Assembly (NCBI RefSeq): GCF_000372725.1
Contig: NW_005200333.1
Location: 796,725-860,724, forward strand
Length of the DNA: 64,000 nucleotides
Origin: Emiliania huxleyi CCMP1516
Taxonomy: Eukaryota > Haptophyta > Isochrysidales > Noelaerhabdaceae
Direction of reading: 5' to 3'
Position numbers and translations under genes: made by a program. Every line of letters begins with the position of its first letter. The stretch's first letter is position 1. Under the pieces are notes generated by a model. The model saw nothing but the letters and a program-made list of their open reading frames with translations. It made no database searches and was not told the origin of the DNA. Shown in pieces: positions 44,111-54,892 of the stretch.

Positions 44111-44860
44111 ATGCTGCTCCTACAACCACGCCCACTCCAGCCACTCCTGCTCGCGCCCAGCCGCGCTACTGCAGTGCGGTGCGGCGTCGTCTCCTCCGAC
44201 GTCGCCGATCTTGCCGCCGATGCCGCTGTGGTCGCTGCTGACTTGCTCCGCGGCGGCGCCACGCTCGCCGCAGCTACGGCGGGCACCGCCGTTCTCGCGC
44301 TGGTCGCTTCGCTCGCGGTGTGGCTCTGGCAGCAGCAGTACGTGCTATCGCTGCGCGCGCGGCGCGCCGGCCGCCGCGCGACAAAGAGCAAGAGCGTGGA
44401 AGTAACTAGCGCCGCGTACTTGCCTCCACGTGAGCTGTGGACGCGCAGGGAGCTCGCGTGCTTCGATGGCAGCGACGGCGATGACGGCCCAATCCTGCTC
44501 GCGGCCGACGGGCGCGTGTTCAACGTCGCGCCGGCGCGCCGCTTATACGGGCCGGGCGGCGAGTACCACCTTTTGGTCGCTGGCGGCGACGCCACCCGGT
44601 ACCTCGCGCGGAACAGTGTCGAGCCGGAATCGGAGGAGAGCGCGCGCCGCCCACTCAACGTGGCGGAGCGTGCGGCGCTCGGCGCGTGGCTATTCTCATT
44701 CAGCCAAAAGTACGACGAGGTTGGCAGGGTCGCCAGACCGGAGGAGGAGGTGGTGCTGGGGCGGCGCGAGGCTTACCTCGACAACCTCGAGGCGCTGTCG
44801 TCAGACATGGAGCGGGAGCGGCTGACGGCAGCATGGATTCGAGATGAGAAGCGCGATTAG
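44111..44860 (+). CDS. Cytochrome b5-like haem/steroid-binding (MAPR family) protein
   Basis: 249 residues from the ATG at 44111, single exon. The N-terminal 60 residues are a hydrophobic presequence; a membrane segment follows (TLAAATAGTAVLALVASLAV, about 57-76). The MAPR domain runs from about 112 to 175: LWTRRELACFDGSDGDDGPI, LLAADGRVFNVAPARRLYGP, then GGEYHLLVAGGDATRYLARN. This is the order of progesterone-receptor-membrane-component proteins, whose Tyr residues hold haem (here Tyr in RRLYGPGGEY). A helical tail ends it. It would sit in ER or organelle membrane as a haem chaperone or P450 partner; proximity to the P450 may be chance. Confidence 0.75.
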   Translation: MLLLQPRPLQPLLLAPSRATAVRCGVVSSDVADLAADAAVVAADLLRGGATLAAATAGTAVLALVASLAVWLWQQQYVLSLRARRAGRRATKSKSVEVTSAAYLPPRELWTRRELACFDGSDGDDGPILLAADGRVFNVAPARRLYGPGGEYHLLVAGGDATRYLARNSVEPESEESARRPLNVAERAALGAWLFSFSQKYDEVGRVARPEEEVVLGRREAYLDNLEALSSDMERERLTAAWIRDEKRD

Positions 44861-45825
44861 AGACCTGGGACGTGGTGGATGAGGAGAGGTAGCAGAGGTA
44901 CGAACGATTTTTCTTGCGCCTCTAAGCTCTATCAGAATACAGAAAGATGAAAGTGCGCGACGCACCACACGTCAGAGGACAGAGCGTACAGCGCCGACAC
45001 GCGACAGCGGTTTCAACGGCTCACGGCACACGGGTCAGGTGGGCGGGGAACCCGCAATTTGCAGTTGTTTTTTAAGCGTCGGTCACCGCATGAGTTGTTT
45101 CGACATCAATGTAGTCCAGCGTCCTGCTCGGGCGCAGTTCGGGCGTAAACCGCCCCAGCGAACGATGCGGTATTTTGCACCGCAGCATCGGGCTCCACCG
45201 CGAGACACTGTGGAGTTCACACGTAAGGTTGCGATAACCCGCCACCCACAAAGCGCCTGCTCTACTATCCCGGACCACGCACCACGCACCCACTCCACTT
45301 TCCACACGGATCATGCCCGTGATATAGCACCATCCACTGCCGCCGTCCTGGTTTTGAACGTGGCAGCTAGACCTAAGAACTCGGTAGTTGTGTCCCCCTG
45401 AGTGAGGAGCAGGCGAGAGAGAGCGTTTTGTGGTGTTGGTGTACGCAATAACGCGGGCCCGCGGGACAGGGTGGTTGTTCTCTCTATCTCCTCTTCTAGC
45501 TCTTAGCATGAGCTGCGCCCTGTGTCCGACCCCTTTTGCGCAGCAACACCTTAAACTTTTAGGCCCTCCAAATTCGGGTCGGAGGACGGAGCGTAGCTAG
45601 CGGAGTGGGCCGCCCCGAGTTTGAAAGGGGCGACGGACGCTTGCGTCCTAGGTCCTAGCCTCCGAAAACGCCTCCCCGGCGCAGAGGGGCCCCCACCGCT
45701 CCACGCCGCGCCGAAATACTTTTTTCTTGTGGCCGCGGCGCGAGAAGAATTCGGGGTGACCACCCTGCCGCAAAAGCCGTCGCTCTCGATCGACGGCCGA
45801 CCGATATCGACAACTTCCCGTTGTG
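44861..45825. other. Spacer, no supported gene
   Basis: Open frames of 70-145 residues on both strands lack ATG starts or domains. GC content is lower than in the genes. It contains the promoter of the C69 peptidase gene. Confidence 0.55.
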
Positions 45826-46861
45826 ATGTCCATTCGCCTCCTCCTCCCGCTCCTCTTCGGCACGGCGCGCGCCTGCAGCAACATCATCGTCACTGGCGGC
45901 GCCTCCGCCGATGGCAACCCGATGGTGGGCTATAACGCCGACAGCGCGGCGCTGCACGGCGCAGTCTCGCACTGGCCGCACGGACACCACGCAAAGGGCG
46001 CTGTGCGCGAGGTGTTCTCCTGGGACTTGGGCATCAAGCTGGGCGAGATACCCGAGGCGGCCGAGACGTACAACGTCATCGGCAACGCAAACTGCCAGGG
46101 GCTCGTAATCGGAGAGACCACGCTGGGCGGGCTGGCGGAGCTGTCCAACGTGGGCAAGGACTGGCGGAACGGCACGATTCTCGACTACGGGCAGCTAATC
46201 TACATCACGCTGCAGCGCGCGGCCACTGCCCGCGAGGCGATCAAGGTGATGCACGCGCTCACCGCAGCGTACGGCTACGCGAGTGACATGGAGGGCTTCT
46301 CTCTCTCCGACGCGACGACCGGCGAGGCGTGGTACATGGAGCTGATCGGCAAGGGCGGGTTTGAGAAGGGCGCACTCTGGGTGGCGCTGCGCGTGCCGGA
46401 GGGGCACATCATGGCGCACGCCAACCAGGCGCGCATCACGCGGTTCCTGCCGTGCGACGACGAGAAGGCCTGCCTGATGGCGCCGGACGTCGTCAGCTTT
46501 GCCATCGCGCACGGCTACTTCCACGGCGAGGCGGACGACCCCTCCTTCTCCTTCTCGGACGTTTACGACCCGGTCACGTTTGAGGGCGCACGCTTCTGCG
46601 AGGCGCGCGTGTGGTCCGTCTTCAGCGCCGTGGCCGACCCGGCGAGCTTCGACGCGGCCGCGCACCTCGACTACGCTCAGGGGCGGAACCTGACGAACCG
46701 CATGCCCCTCTTTGTCAAGCCAAAGGCCAAGCTGACGCGCGCGCAGGTGCTGGCATCGCCGCACTAGCTCGCCTCGCCGCCTCTCTCATTGCACTACTCG
46801 ACCGAAAGTGCAGCTGCGCTGCAGCGCGCGCGCGCAACCCAGCCCATAGTTTGTAAGGGGG

Positions 46862-46893
<32 letters not shown>

Positions 46894-48882
46894 AGGAGAG
46901 GAGAGGAGACACGGACACCGGCCGCCCGGCCGCCCGATCCGCGCAGCTAATCCACCACAGCTGATCCACGACGCGGCTGTTCGTGGGCGCCGCTGCAGGT
47001 TCACAGCCTCCTCTCGCTGCACTACGAGGACTCGTGGCTCTCCCCCTACGCCGATGTGGGGGCGGGCGCAGAGCACTCCCCGTACCGCTGGAACGGGCTG
47101 ACGTGGGAGTACGAGGGGAAGACGTGCGTCGACGAGATGTGGGGAGATGTGGGGAGATGGGGAGATGTGGGGAGATGTGGGGAGATGTGGGGAGACACCC
47201 CCGCCTCGCCACACCTCGATCTGCGCGCCCAGGTACGTCAACGAGCGGGTGGTCGGCACGCAGTACACGGCGTGGCACTGGGTCGCGCAGCTGCGCCGCG
47301 GCGTGCCAAAGCCGATGGGCGCGCTGCAGTGGTGGGGTGCCGACGACCAAACTTGCAATCTGCTGCAACCTCCCCGCAATCTCGCGCAATCTCGCCGTGT
47401 GTAGGTGGGGCGCCGACGACCACACATGGGCTCCAAAGATCCCGCTGCACGGCGGCGCGTCGGCGGTGCACCCTTCGTGTACGACGACGCAGACTGCACG
47501 AGACATGGGGAGATATGGGGAGATATGGGAAGATAGGTGCACAGTTCGTACGACGACGCAGACTGCACGGCGCGGGCCGCCTGCCGCCGTGCCCACGGGC
47601 TGCAAGGCAACGTGCGCGAGTTCTCGCTGCATTCGGCGTGGTGGCTCGCGAACTTGGTGTCGCAGACACGCCCCGCCTCCCAGACACGCCTCCGATGCCC
47701 GATGCACTCCTCCCCTCCCCAGACACGCCTCCGATGCACTTCCTCCCCTCCAGCCCGCGGCTGCGGGTCCTCTCTCTCTTCTCACGCGGGCGCGCGCTGT
47801 ACAGGTGGCTGACCAGGTCAAGCTCAGCCGGCGACGCGCGTCTTCAGCCTCGAGTCTGGCCGACTCTCTGCATGGACCCGTCCCCCTCCATAGGTCTATG
47901 CCAAGGCAGACCGCGCGGCGCCGCTCGTCCGGAAGGCGCGCGAGATGAGCCGAGATTGGCCGAGATTGGCCGAGATTGGCCGAGATTGGCCGAGATTGGA
48001 AGACGTTTTGTCCGCAAGGCACGCGCGGAGCTGGACGCCGCGCTCACCGCGGCGCTGGTGGACGCCGACGACAAGGCGGCTAGGGCGTTCGCGGCGGGCG
48101 ACGCGAAGGGCGCGCTTGCCACTCTCACGGACCACGCCGTGGCCGCGGGCGCCGCGGCAACGGCGAGGTGGACCGCGCTGTGGCAGGAGCTGCTCGTCGC
48201 CTTTGTCGACGGACATGTCCGTGACACGTCCAGGACATGTCCGAGACATGTCCACAGGAGCTGCTCGTCTCCTTTATCGACGGGCGCGCGACTGGCCCTC
48301 AGCCCAACCCTGGGGGTTTCCACCATGGAAGCCCCCCCCCCCCCCCCCCCACGCGCCGCCCTCGTCGTCGCCTCGGCCGCCGCCGCCCTCACACCCGCCG
48401 CCGCTGCCGCCGCCCTCGTCGCCGCCCTCGCCGCCGCCCGCCTTCCCCGCGGCGTCTTCCACGCAGCACAGACCCGATGCCCCGCCCTCTCCACACCCTC
48501 TAGCACTTACGCAGGGAGCGGCTCGGGACTCTGCCCCGCGACGGCCTTCGAAGTCGCGCCTTCCCCCGCCTCGGGCAGGCGCGTGACGGCGGCCAACCCC
48601 AAGGAGCCCGTGTGCGAGTGCACAAAGGAGAGCGCCACGTTCAGCGAGGCATGGAAGGCCAAGGCGCCGGCCGCGCCGTCGGAAGCGCCTCCCACTTTTG
48701 TTCTGGCGGGCGCGTCTCCCACATGGCGCGTCTCCCACATGCGTCTGTAGGTTGTGGCCGATACGGGCGATCACTACCTCCAGCCGCCCGCCCCGCCCCC
48801 GGGGGCGCTTGCCGGCCAACCCACGTGGTTCCACGCCAAGCCGACGCGCTCAAAGCTGAGCATCCCTGGAGTGGCGCACTGA
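45826..48882 (+). CDS. Secreted C69-family peptidase (PepD-like, N-terminal Cys nucleophile)
   Basis: Eleven exons, 596 residues: 45826-46746, 46999-47123, 47233-47331, 47405-47465, 47537-47656, 47805-47816 (12-nt microexon), 47894-47935, 48019-48186, 48258-48283, 48579-48663, 48751-48882. Donors are six GT, then GC, GA, GC, GC. A signal peptide (MSIRLLLPLLFGTARA) is followed by Cys-Ser-Asn-Ile-Ile, the C69 start in which Cys becomes the N-terminal nucleophile. Other family blocks are NADSAALHGAVSHWP, DMEGFSLSDATTGEAWYMEL, HANQARITRFLPCDD, AEHSPYRWNGLTWEYEGKTY and VGTQYTAWHWVAQ. It probably hydrolyses peptides in the secretory or vacuolar lumen. At least five introns are flanked by exon duplications, with different short repeats inside. 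Confidence 0.9.
47805..47816 (+). other. 12-nt microexon of the C69 peptidase gene
   Basis: GTGGCTGACCAG, flanked by CAG on the left and GT on the right. It restores NL-VADQ-VYAKADRAAPL, a phase-0 insertion of four residues that matches the continuous family sequence. Without it the protein lacks VADQ. Confidence 0.75.
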
Positions 48883-49143
48883 CCGCCGCACGAGAGAAGC
48901 GTCACTAAGAGGGGAGGAGAGAAAGCAGCCGCAAAACGCCGTGTGCGGTAAGCACGTGACCACGTTTGTGCGGGGCAGTGTTTGCTTAGAGGCAGGTAGG
49001 TAGGTAGAAAGGTGAAGAACAGCCAGGCTCGGACTGGACACCAACAAGAGGCACAAAACGATCACAAACCATAATAAAAGGCTCCGCATGGGTACAATGG
49101 AGGAAATTTAAGTTTCCACAGTACCACATAGCGTAGTATCTGC
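48883..49143. other. Spacer with R2 copy C
   Basis: Short convergent 3' region; nothing but the repeat at 48993-49046. Confidence 0.6.
48993..49046 (-). repeat. Dispersed short element R2, copy C
   Basis: Minus strand TTGGTGTCCAGTCCGAGCCT then GGCTGTTCTTCACCTTTC and a (TACC)n tail. It lies about 100 bp after the stop of the minus-strand gene at 49144. Confidence 0.7.
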
Positions 49144-49821
49144 TCAGCAAGCACTAGGCACCACGCTGTCGTCAAACCCAGGAGGGAGGCCGAGAGCGTA
49201 GAGAGGCCCCTCCGAGCAAGGCTCCTCTGCGGGCCCGGAACTCGGTCCGCAGCTACGCCCTTCGATAGAGCCCTCCCCCTCCCTCTCCACGGACAGAGCG
49301 ACAGCACAGGGCACCTCGGGAGCGCCCTCGCTCCATGCATCTCCGTATCTCGCGCGCAGCCTCGCTCGCTCTTTCTCTCGCAGCCGCTCGTGCCTCTCTT
49401 CGAGCTGTAGCCGAATCAGCTCGTCCTCGCGCTCGCGCTTTCGCTTCCGCGCATCCGCCGCAGCCTGCTTCCGCTTCTGGTCCTGCTCCTGCTTCCGCTT
49501 CTCCTCGGCGATCTCTGCTTTTCGTCTCTGCAGCTCCCGCTGCGACTGGCGCGCCAGCTCCGCTCTCCGCGCAGCAATGTAGTTGGCAACCGCAGCCACT
49601 CCAGCATCTGCGCTCGCTGGAGGCAGCTCATGCTGCACGTCGTCGCACCGGCAGCACTCGAGCGAGCAGCGGCGCAGAGGAGGGCGCGGCTCGGGCGGCA
49701 CTCGCGCGGCTCTCGCACGGAAAGAATGACGCGCGTATGCTCCGGGATCGTCGGGCGTCGCGAGTCTCCCTTGGCAATCACACTGCATGCCGCGCAACGC
49801 CGCCGAGTAGAAGCGCTGCAT
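49144..49821 (-). CDS. Charged coiled-coil protein, unknown
   Basis: 225 residues from the ATG at 49819-49821; a 5' exon is possible, since the frame continues upstream as EPRYHSKDEMQRFYS. Residues 85-165 form a Glu/Lys/Arg/Gln-rich coiled coil (RELQRRKAEIAEEKRKQEQD and on). A CxC and CCRC cluster (MQCDCQG, LECCRCDD) sits in the N-terminal half. The C-terminus is acidic and unstructured. No domain is recognised. The opposite strand carries the start of a LINE-like frame, so the two overlap at 49630-49821; the coiled coil argues that this strand is real here. Confidence 0.5.
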   Translation of the reverse strand: MQRFYSAALRGMQCDCQGRLATPDDPGAYARHSFRARAARVPPEPRPPLRRCSLECCRCDDVQHELPPASADAGVAAVANYIAARRAELARQSQRELQRRKAEIAEEKRKQEQDQKRKQAAADARKRKREREDELIRLQLEERHERLREKERARLRARYGDAWSEGAPEVPCAVALSVEREGEGSIEGRSCGPSSGPAEEPCSEGPLYALGLPPGFDDSVVPSAC

Positions 49822-49929
49822 CTCATCTTTCGAGTGGTAGCGCGGCTCGATTGGTGGGTATGGTTGCCTCGACCGCCATCAGCTCCGACCGCCCCGCCCA
49901 CCAGTCGTCTCCGACCCTGCGACTACCCT

Positions 49930-51627
49930 CACCTCTTCCCGCAGGGCACCACCTTCACCGACTCGCACTTCAACTTTGGCGGTCAACATCTTGTCGCCGC
50001 CATCAACCTGCTGCCCAGCATACTCGCAACCGACATCGACCGATACCGTCAAGTACTAGTCCGCGCCACCAACCTACCCATCAAGATGCAGCCTCGACTC
50101 CTCCTGCTCGCCATCTCTTGCCGACCGACTTGCCGCTTCGGCCATTTCCTGCGCTACCTCCCCCCTTCCATCATCTCCGCCTTCGTAGACGACTTACGCC
50201 GCGAAATCCTCCACGCCTTTGAACGGACACTCGCCCTGCCAGCCGGCACCGTCGCCTCCTCCCCTCCCGAGATGGCCTCCCACTTCCAATTCTTCCAGGC
50301 GCTATCTGCCGGCGGCATCGGATTCGACGACCCCGCCCGCGTCTCGCCCGCCGCCTACCTCGCCTCGTTGGCCTCCACGCTACCCATCCACAGGCGAGAC
50401 CCAGCCGTCGCCACCTTCGTCAAGGACCCATCGAATTGGGCGACCTGCCCGAGCCTCATCCTCCGCGACGCCTACAACGTTTTCCACCGCGTCACATCCA
50501 CCGCCGCATATTCCGCCCTCCCCCTCGCCGACTGCCCCATCGCCGCCCGCCCCACGCTTCGAGCCACGCTCAACGACGCAAGCGGTTCCCCGTCCCTCCA
50601 TCGCCTCCACCTCCTCTCCGGCATGCGATCGCAGAGCCGCTTCAGCCGACTGCTCGCCACCGAGGAACTCAACACTGCCCTCGCCCACCCCTCCCTCCAC
50701 CCACTCGCCTTCGCCCGCCTCCGCCACGCCGCCGTGCCCCCTTCCCACCTCCTCTTCACGATGTGTTCCGTGTCCGACGCGCACGCCCTCTCCGACGCCG
50801 AGACCACCTACCTCTACTTGTACCGGCTCGGCGTGCCGTTTCCGTCGCTCGCCACCTCCGCCGCCCTCCCCTTTGCATCCTGCAACAAGAAGTGCACACA
50901 CAATCCGCCGCACAGACCTTTCCCGAACGCAAAGCTGCTGTGCCTCCACTCTCTCGGCCACCACTACACGATGTGCGGCGTCGGCGGCCACAGCATCCGC
51001 CTCCACGATCTGATTGTCCGCCTGATCGCCGCCACCGCCATGCGAGAGACCGGGTGCGCCGCTCACCTCGAGAAGGGCCTCGGCTCCTCCACCGCCGCCG
51101 GCAAGAAAATCGACGCCGTGCTGTCGTTTGCAAACCGAACCGTCTACGCGGGCTCCGCCGCGACCGCCGTCATGACCGTCGACGTTTCCCGCCTCTGCCC
51201 CCTCCTGCCGAGCCACCTGCAGACCGCCGCGAAAGACGCCGCTGCCACCATCGACGAGAGAGCCCGGGAGAAGAACGCGAAACACTTGGCCGGCTGCATC
51301 GGCCTGGGACGCGCCTTCCTCCCTATCGTCGTCACCACCCTCGGCGGCATCGGCCCGCCCGCCTCCCGAGATTTCCTCTCCTCCCTGTTCGCCAACTCAA
51401 TGGCCGCCGAGCGCGCCGCGGGCGGCTCCGGCCAGCTCACCGCCAGACGCCGCTCCGACTTCTTCCGCTCCATCATGGTGCTGCTAGTGCGAAAGCAACG
51501 CCTCGCCACTGCCGATCTCGCCACCCCCCTTGCTAGGCCGGCGCCACCGCCCCCGCCCAAGCCCTCCTCCGGCAGGAAGCGCAAAGCCAACGCCAATGTC
51601 GCCGCCCAGCACGCCGCCTCCCTATAG
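49930..51627 (+). mobile_element. 3' half of a non-LTR retrotransposon (LINE) ORF2
   Basis: About 560 residues in one frame without an N-terminal reverse transcriptase. The first part (QHLVAAINLLPSILATDIDR ... RYLPPSII) resembles the post-RT region of algal LINEs. A Cys/His cluster follows (CNKKCTHN, then LCLHSLGHHYTMCG). Next comes a restriction-endonuclease-like domain, KKIDAVLSFANRTVYAGSAA then AVMTVDVSRLCPLL, with a basic KNAKHLAGC helix and the characteristic LPIVVTTLGGIGPPA block. D in KIDAVL and D in TVDVSR fit the PD-(D/E)xK layout. The frame ends at a stop at 51625-51627. Absence of RT motifs marks a 5'-truncated insertion. Confidence 0.65.
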
Positions 51628-51856
51628 CCGACTCGCCACCCTCCGCCGCCGCCCTCGCCGCCACCAAGCCCGCCATCACCCTCCCCGCCGCCACTGTCGC
51701 TGCCGCCGCCCTCACCACCACCGCCTCGCCGTCGCCGCCCTCGCCACCGCCGCCCTCGACGCCGCCACCCTCGCCGCCACCGCCCACGCCATCGTCGCCC
51801 TTGCCACCACCACCCAGCCCACCGCCTCCCTCACCACCGTCACCCTCACCCCTACC

Positions 51857-52170
51857 TCGCCGCTACCTCGCCCGCTCGCGCCCGACTTTCTACCTCCTCG
51901 TGATCCAACCCGCCACCCCCCTCGCCTCGTCACCCTCCCGCCGCCTCGCCGCTACCTCGCCCGCTCGCGCCCGACTTCCTACCTCCTCGTGATCCAACCC
52001 GCCACCCCCCTCGCCTCGTCACCCTCCCGCCGCCTCGCCGCCACCCCGCCCGCCCGCGCCCGACTTTCTACCTCCTCGTGATCCAACCCGCCACCCCCCT
52101 CGCCCGTCACCCTCCCGCCGCCTCGCCGCCACCCCGCCCGCCCGCGCCCGACTTTCTTGTACCTCCTCGT
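51857..52170. repeat. About 88-nt minisatellite after the LINE
   Basis: Four copies of a unit containing CGCCCGACTTTCTACCTCCT then CGTGATCCAACCCGCCACCC; differences are few. C-rich (CACC, CCGCCG) sequence precedes it from 51640. Confidence 0.85.
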
Positions 52171-52289
52171 GATCCGAACCGCCGCCACCCTCGCCTCACC
52201 CTCCCGCCCGAAATGCTCCGCCGTTCCTTCGCCGCTGTGGTCTGCCGTCGTGCCACCGTTCCTTACCGTGCCGCTCCTTCCTCCGTGCC

Positions 52290-52384
52290 ACCGAGGCTTC
52301 GACCACCGAGGCTTCGGCCACCGAGGCTTCTGCCACCGAGGCTTCGGCCACCGAGGCTTCGGCCAACGAGGCTTCGGCCAACGA
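52290..52384. repeat. 15-nt minisatellite GGCCACCGAGGCTTC
   Basis: Seven units of GCCACCGAGGCTTCG with few changes. One reading gives repeated TEASA, but no gene start is supported. Confidence 0.85.
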
Positions 52385-52915
52385 TATTATTGCTGCCGCC
52401 CCCCCTGCCGTCCGTTACCGCCGTGCCGCCGTACCGCCGCTCCTACAGTGCCGCGCCCGCCGCGCCGTATGTCCCGCCGTCCGATGTCCTGCCTGCCGCC
52501 TGCTGCCGCCGCGCCGCCTTACCGCCGACCCTTATCGTGCCGCGCCGCCTTTACACACACACCTTACTTTCTGCTCGACCGAGTTTGCGCTGATGAGCGA
52601 ACCGAGCCGCCGGGTGCCCCGCAGCGGCCTCGCTGGGCCAGAACATCGGCCCCGAGTGCTCCGCAGCAGCCTTGCTGGGCCAGAACGTCGGCCCGCGAGG
52701 TGGGGTGCTAGTCTGGGACCCATACGTGGCAGTTCCCTTGCTCCAAGCGCTTGCGCTTCGGCGGTAGTGATCTGATCACCCGAATACCACGTTCGGATCG
52801 CTCCTCATCGCAAACCCTGTCAGCAGTTCACCTACGGGTATGTTCGTAAGAGCTACATACACTGAAAAAGAATTCTGCAGCCGCTCTGAGCTCCTCTCGG
52901 CGACATCAAGTAGGC
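52385..52915. other. Spacer, no supported gene
   Basis: It includes a duplicated GGGCCAGAACxTCGGCCCG at 52637 and 52678. The promoter of the U-box gene lies here. Confidence 0.55.
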
Positions 52916-53932
52916 ATGCATGTCGTGCGAGCGTACGAGCGCATGCACCAGCGCATGCTGAGGCGGGCCAACGATAACGATTCACGGTTCGTCGACGACC
53001 CCGCGATGGTCATGGCGGTCATGGCATCACAGGGTCAGGATCTGTTCAGTATGACAGTCAAAGCAGAGAACGACGTCACCTTCACGACCTTTTGCAGCAT
53101 CAATCCTATGGAACTCGCCGCCATCGCGAGCCGCGCGAGGATGAGCGGGGGTAGCATGACCGTCGCGAGGAACACAGTGCGCATCGGTCCACTCCGCTTT
53201 GAACTCGACGCCGAAGCGTCCTACAAGGAACGGCGCGTCTTCCACGCCGCCCTTGAACACGGGTTCGCTTTCTCACACCAGCTCCACTGGGCGTACAACT
53301 TCCTAAATTCGCAGTACGTGTGCTTCGCCAACAACCTCCGGGAAGACGACTTGTTGCCTGCCGCCGACAACATGCACATGCAGAGGGCGGCGGCGGAGGC
53401 GCTGCGGAATGCCAATGCGCTGCTGGCGGAGGAGGAGGCGGAGAAGAAGGAGAAGGAGAAGGAGAAGGAGAAGAAGAAGGGCAAGAAGAAGAAGGGGAAG
53501 GGTGGCAGAGGCGGCGCTGGGCCGTCTCAAGAGCCCGAGGATGAGGCAGCGCTGGTGGCGGCGGAGGAGGCGGAGTTGGCGGCGGCGCTCAAGGAGAGCG
53601 CGAGGCTGGTGGAGAAGAGGGGGGCGCCTGACGAGCAAGCATTGTCCTCTTTGCCTCCAGAGAGGCCGCTATCGGTAGAAGAGGAGGAGCCGCCGGCCGA
53701 CTTCATCTGCCCGATCACGACCGAGGTCATGAGAAACCCGGTAATGGCGGCGGACGGGCATGCTTACGAGCGGTCGGCGATCGAGCGCTGGCTCGCGACC
53801 AAGTCGACGAGCCCGATGACGGGCGAGGAGCTCCAGCACACTTGCCTCGCCGATCATCACATGCTCCGCCGAATGATTCGAGAGTGGGGAGAGACGCGCT
53901 CGGCTCGGCACGATCGTAGTTTAATAAAATGA
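52916..53932 (+). CDS. U-box protein with a coiled-coil middle, putative E3 ubiquitin ligase
   Basis: 338 residues from the ATG at 52916, single exon. The N-terminal 155 residues form a globular domain I do not recognise (FVDDPAMVMAVMASQGQDLF and on). A Lys/Glu-rich coiled coil occupies about 160-200 (EKKEKEKEKEKKKGKKKKGK). A canonical U-box lies at about 263-325: FICPITTEVMRNPVMAADGH, AYERSAIERWL, SPMTGEEL, with the last helix MLRRMIREW. U-box proteins transfer ubiquitin from E2 to substrate; the N-terminal domain would select the target. GAGPSQEPE in the linker matches GAGPSQETE in the ankyrin protein near 17430, hinting at a shared module source. Confidence 0.75.
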   Translation: MHVVRAYERMHQRMLRRANDNDSRFVDDPAMVMAVMASQGQDLFSMTVKAENDVTFTTFCSINPMELAAIASRARMSGGSMTVARNTVRIGPLRFELDAEASYKERRVFHAALEHGFAFSHQLHWAYNFLNSQYVCFANNLREDDLLPAADNMHMQRAAAEALRNANALLAEEEAEKKEKEKEKEKKKGKKKKGKGGRGGAGPSQEPEDEAALVAAEEAELAAALKESARLVEKRGAPDEQALSSLPPERPLSVEEEEPPADFICPITTEVMRNPVMAADGHAYERSAIERWLATKSTSPMTGEELQHTCLADHHMLRRMIREWGETRSARHDRSLIK

Positions 53933-54181
53933 CTTTTAGCTCTTTGCCCGCAATGCTGAATGCACCCGCCACCCCTTCCCGGGTTCCCAGACCACCCAAA
54001 CACGTCTAAGACCCCACCGCTGTGTCCAAAATAGGGGGTGGGAGTTTGGGGGGGGGGGGGGCACATCAAGCGACGTCCTCAACCTTTGAGATGATACGCT
54101 TCACAAACATCTGAATTGGGTCTGTCGGATGCCACTTGAGACCACGTCTCAGTTACGGAATCAACATGCCTGACCAATTCG

Positions 54182-54850
54182 TCAATTTCTGCAGGCGTGC
54201 TGTTGTCTTCTTCTTTGTTGCAGCTGCCTTCTCGAGCGAGTGTCACTCCTCCCATCGTCATCGACACTGCTGCTCTCGTCGTCATCGGGGCTGCTATCTT
54301 CGTCGCCGTCTTCGACTGCCCCCTCGACCATGCCATGCTTGATGCTTGCCCTTGCATGAGCTACCTTTTCTTCTAAGTCACTTAAGTCAAAAAACGTACG
54401 CGCTTGGTACTTCAGTGCCGCCAGCAAAATGCAATCTGTGATGTCGCCGCCTCTCGCATACATTTTGGCTGTTTGCATACACTCTTGCTTGAATACCTGC
54501 AATAGGGCAAATGCTGTCACCTCTGTTTCGTTTAAGGAATCAGCTTCTTCGAGATTCCTTGGCTTGCAGAGCGCGCGGTGATCATACACGACTCTCGTTA
54601 ACGTTATACACCGTGCGGTCCGCGTTTTCACGTACACACAGAACTCAACTCTTTCCAGATCTCGCGCTGGACCACGTGCACGTCGGTCGGGACGCCCAGC
54701 ATGTCGAGGCTGGCGCTGCACGTTTGCCGGGAGCTGCCCCAACACAATGTAGTCGATAGAATTCACGGCGGCGGGGGTTGAAACCAAAGGCCCAGCAAAA
54801 AGAAAAAGAGTTTGTGGGGGGTTGAAAGCTAGCTCGGCGACATCACGGCG
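54182..54850 (-). CDS. Hypothetical protein with an acidic tail
   Basis: The open frame continues into the first exon of the carrier gene on the opposite strand, so only about 54182-54850 is likely real. Balanced, codon-like composition is seen (VNSIDYIVLGQLPANVQRQP ... FKQECMQTAKMYARGGDITD and LLAALKYQARTFFDLSDLEE). The C-terminus is strongly acidic (DGDEDSSPDDDESSSVDDDG). No domain is recognised and no certain start codon is found; an upstream exon is likely. Confidence 0.4.
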   Translation of the reverse strand, partial: RRDVAELAFNPPQTLFLFAGPLVSTPAAVNSIDYIVLGQLPANVQRQPRHAGRPDRRARGPARDLERVEFCVYVKTRTARCITLTRVVYDHRALCKPRNLEEADSLNETEVTAFALLQVFKQECMQTAKMYARGGDITDCILLAALKYQARTFFDLSDLEEKVAHARASIKHGMVEGAVEDGDEDSSPDDDESSSVDDDGRSDTRSRRQLQQRRRQQHACRN

Positions 54851-54892
54851 CAGTTCATCTATCCCTTTGATAGCCTCGACATAGCCTCGACA

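Noticed and set aside
45072-45509. 145-residue minus-strand ORF as a gene
   Set aside because: No ATG-based start with support, no domain, and lower GC spacer-like composition.
50219-51536. Pro/Arg-rich ORFs over the LINE fragment in other frames
   Set aside because: Composition is typical of shifted frames of GC-rich coding DNA.
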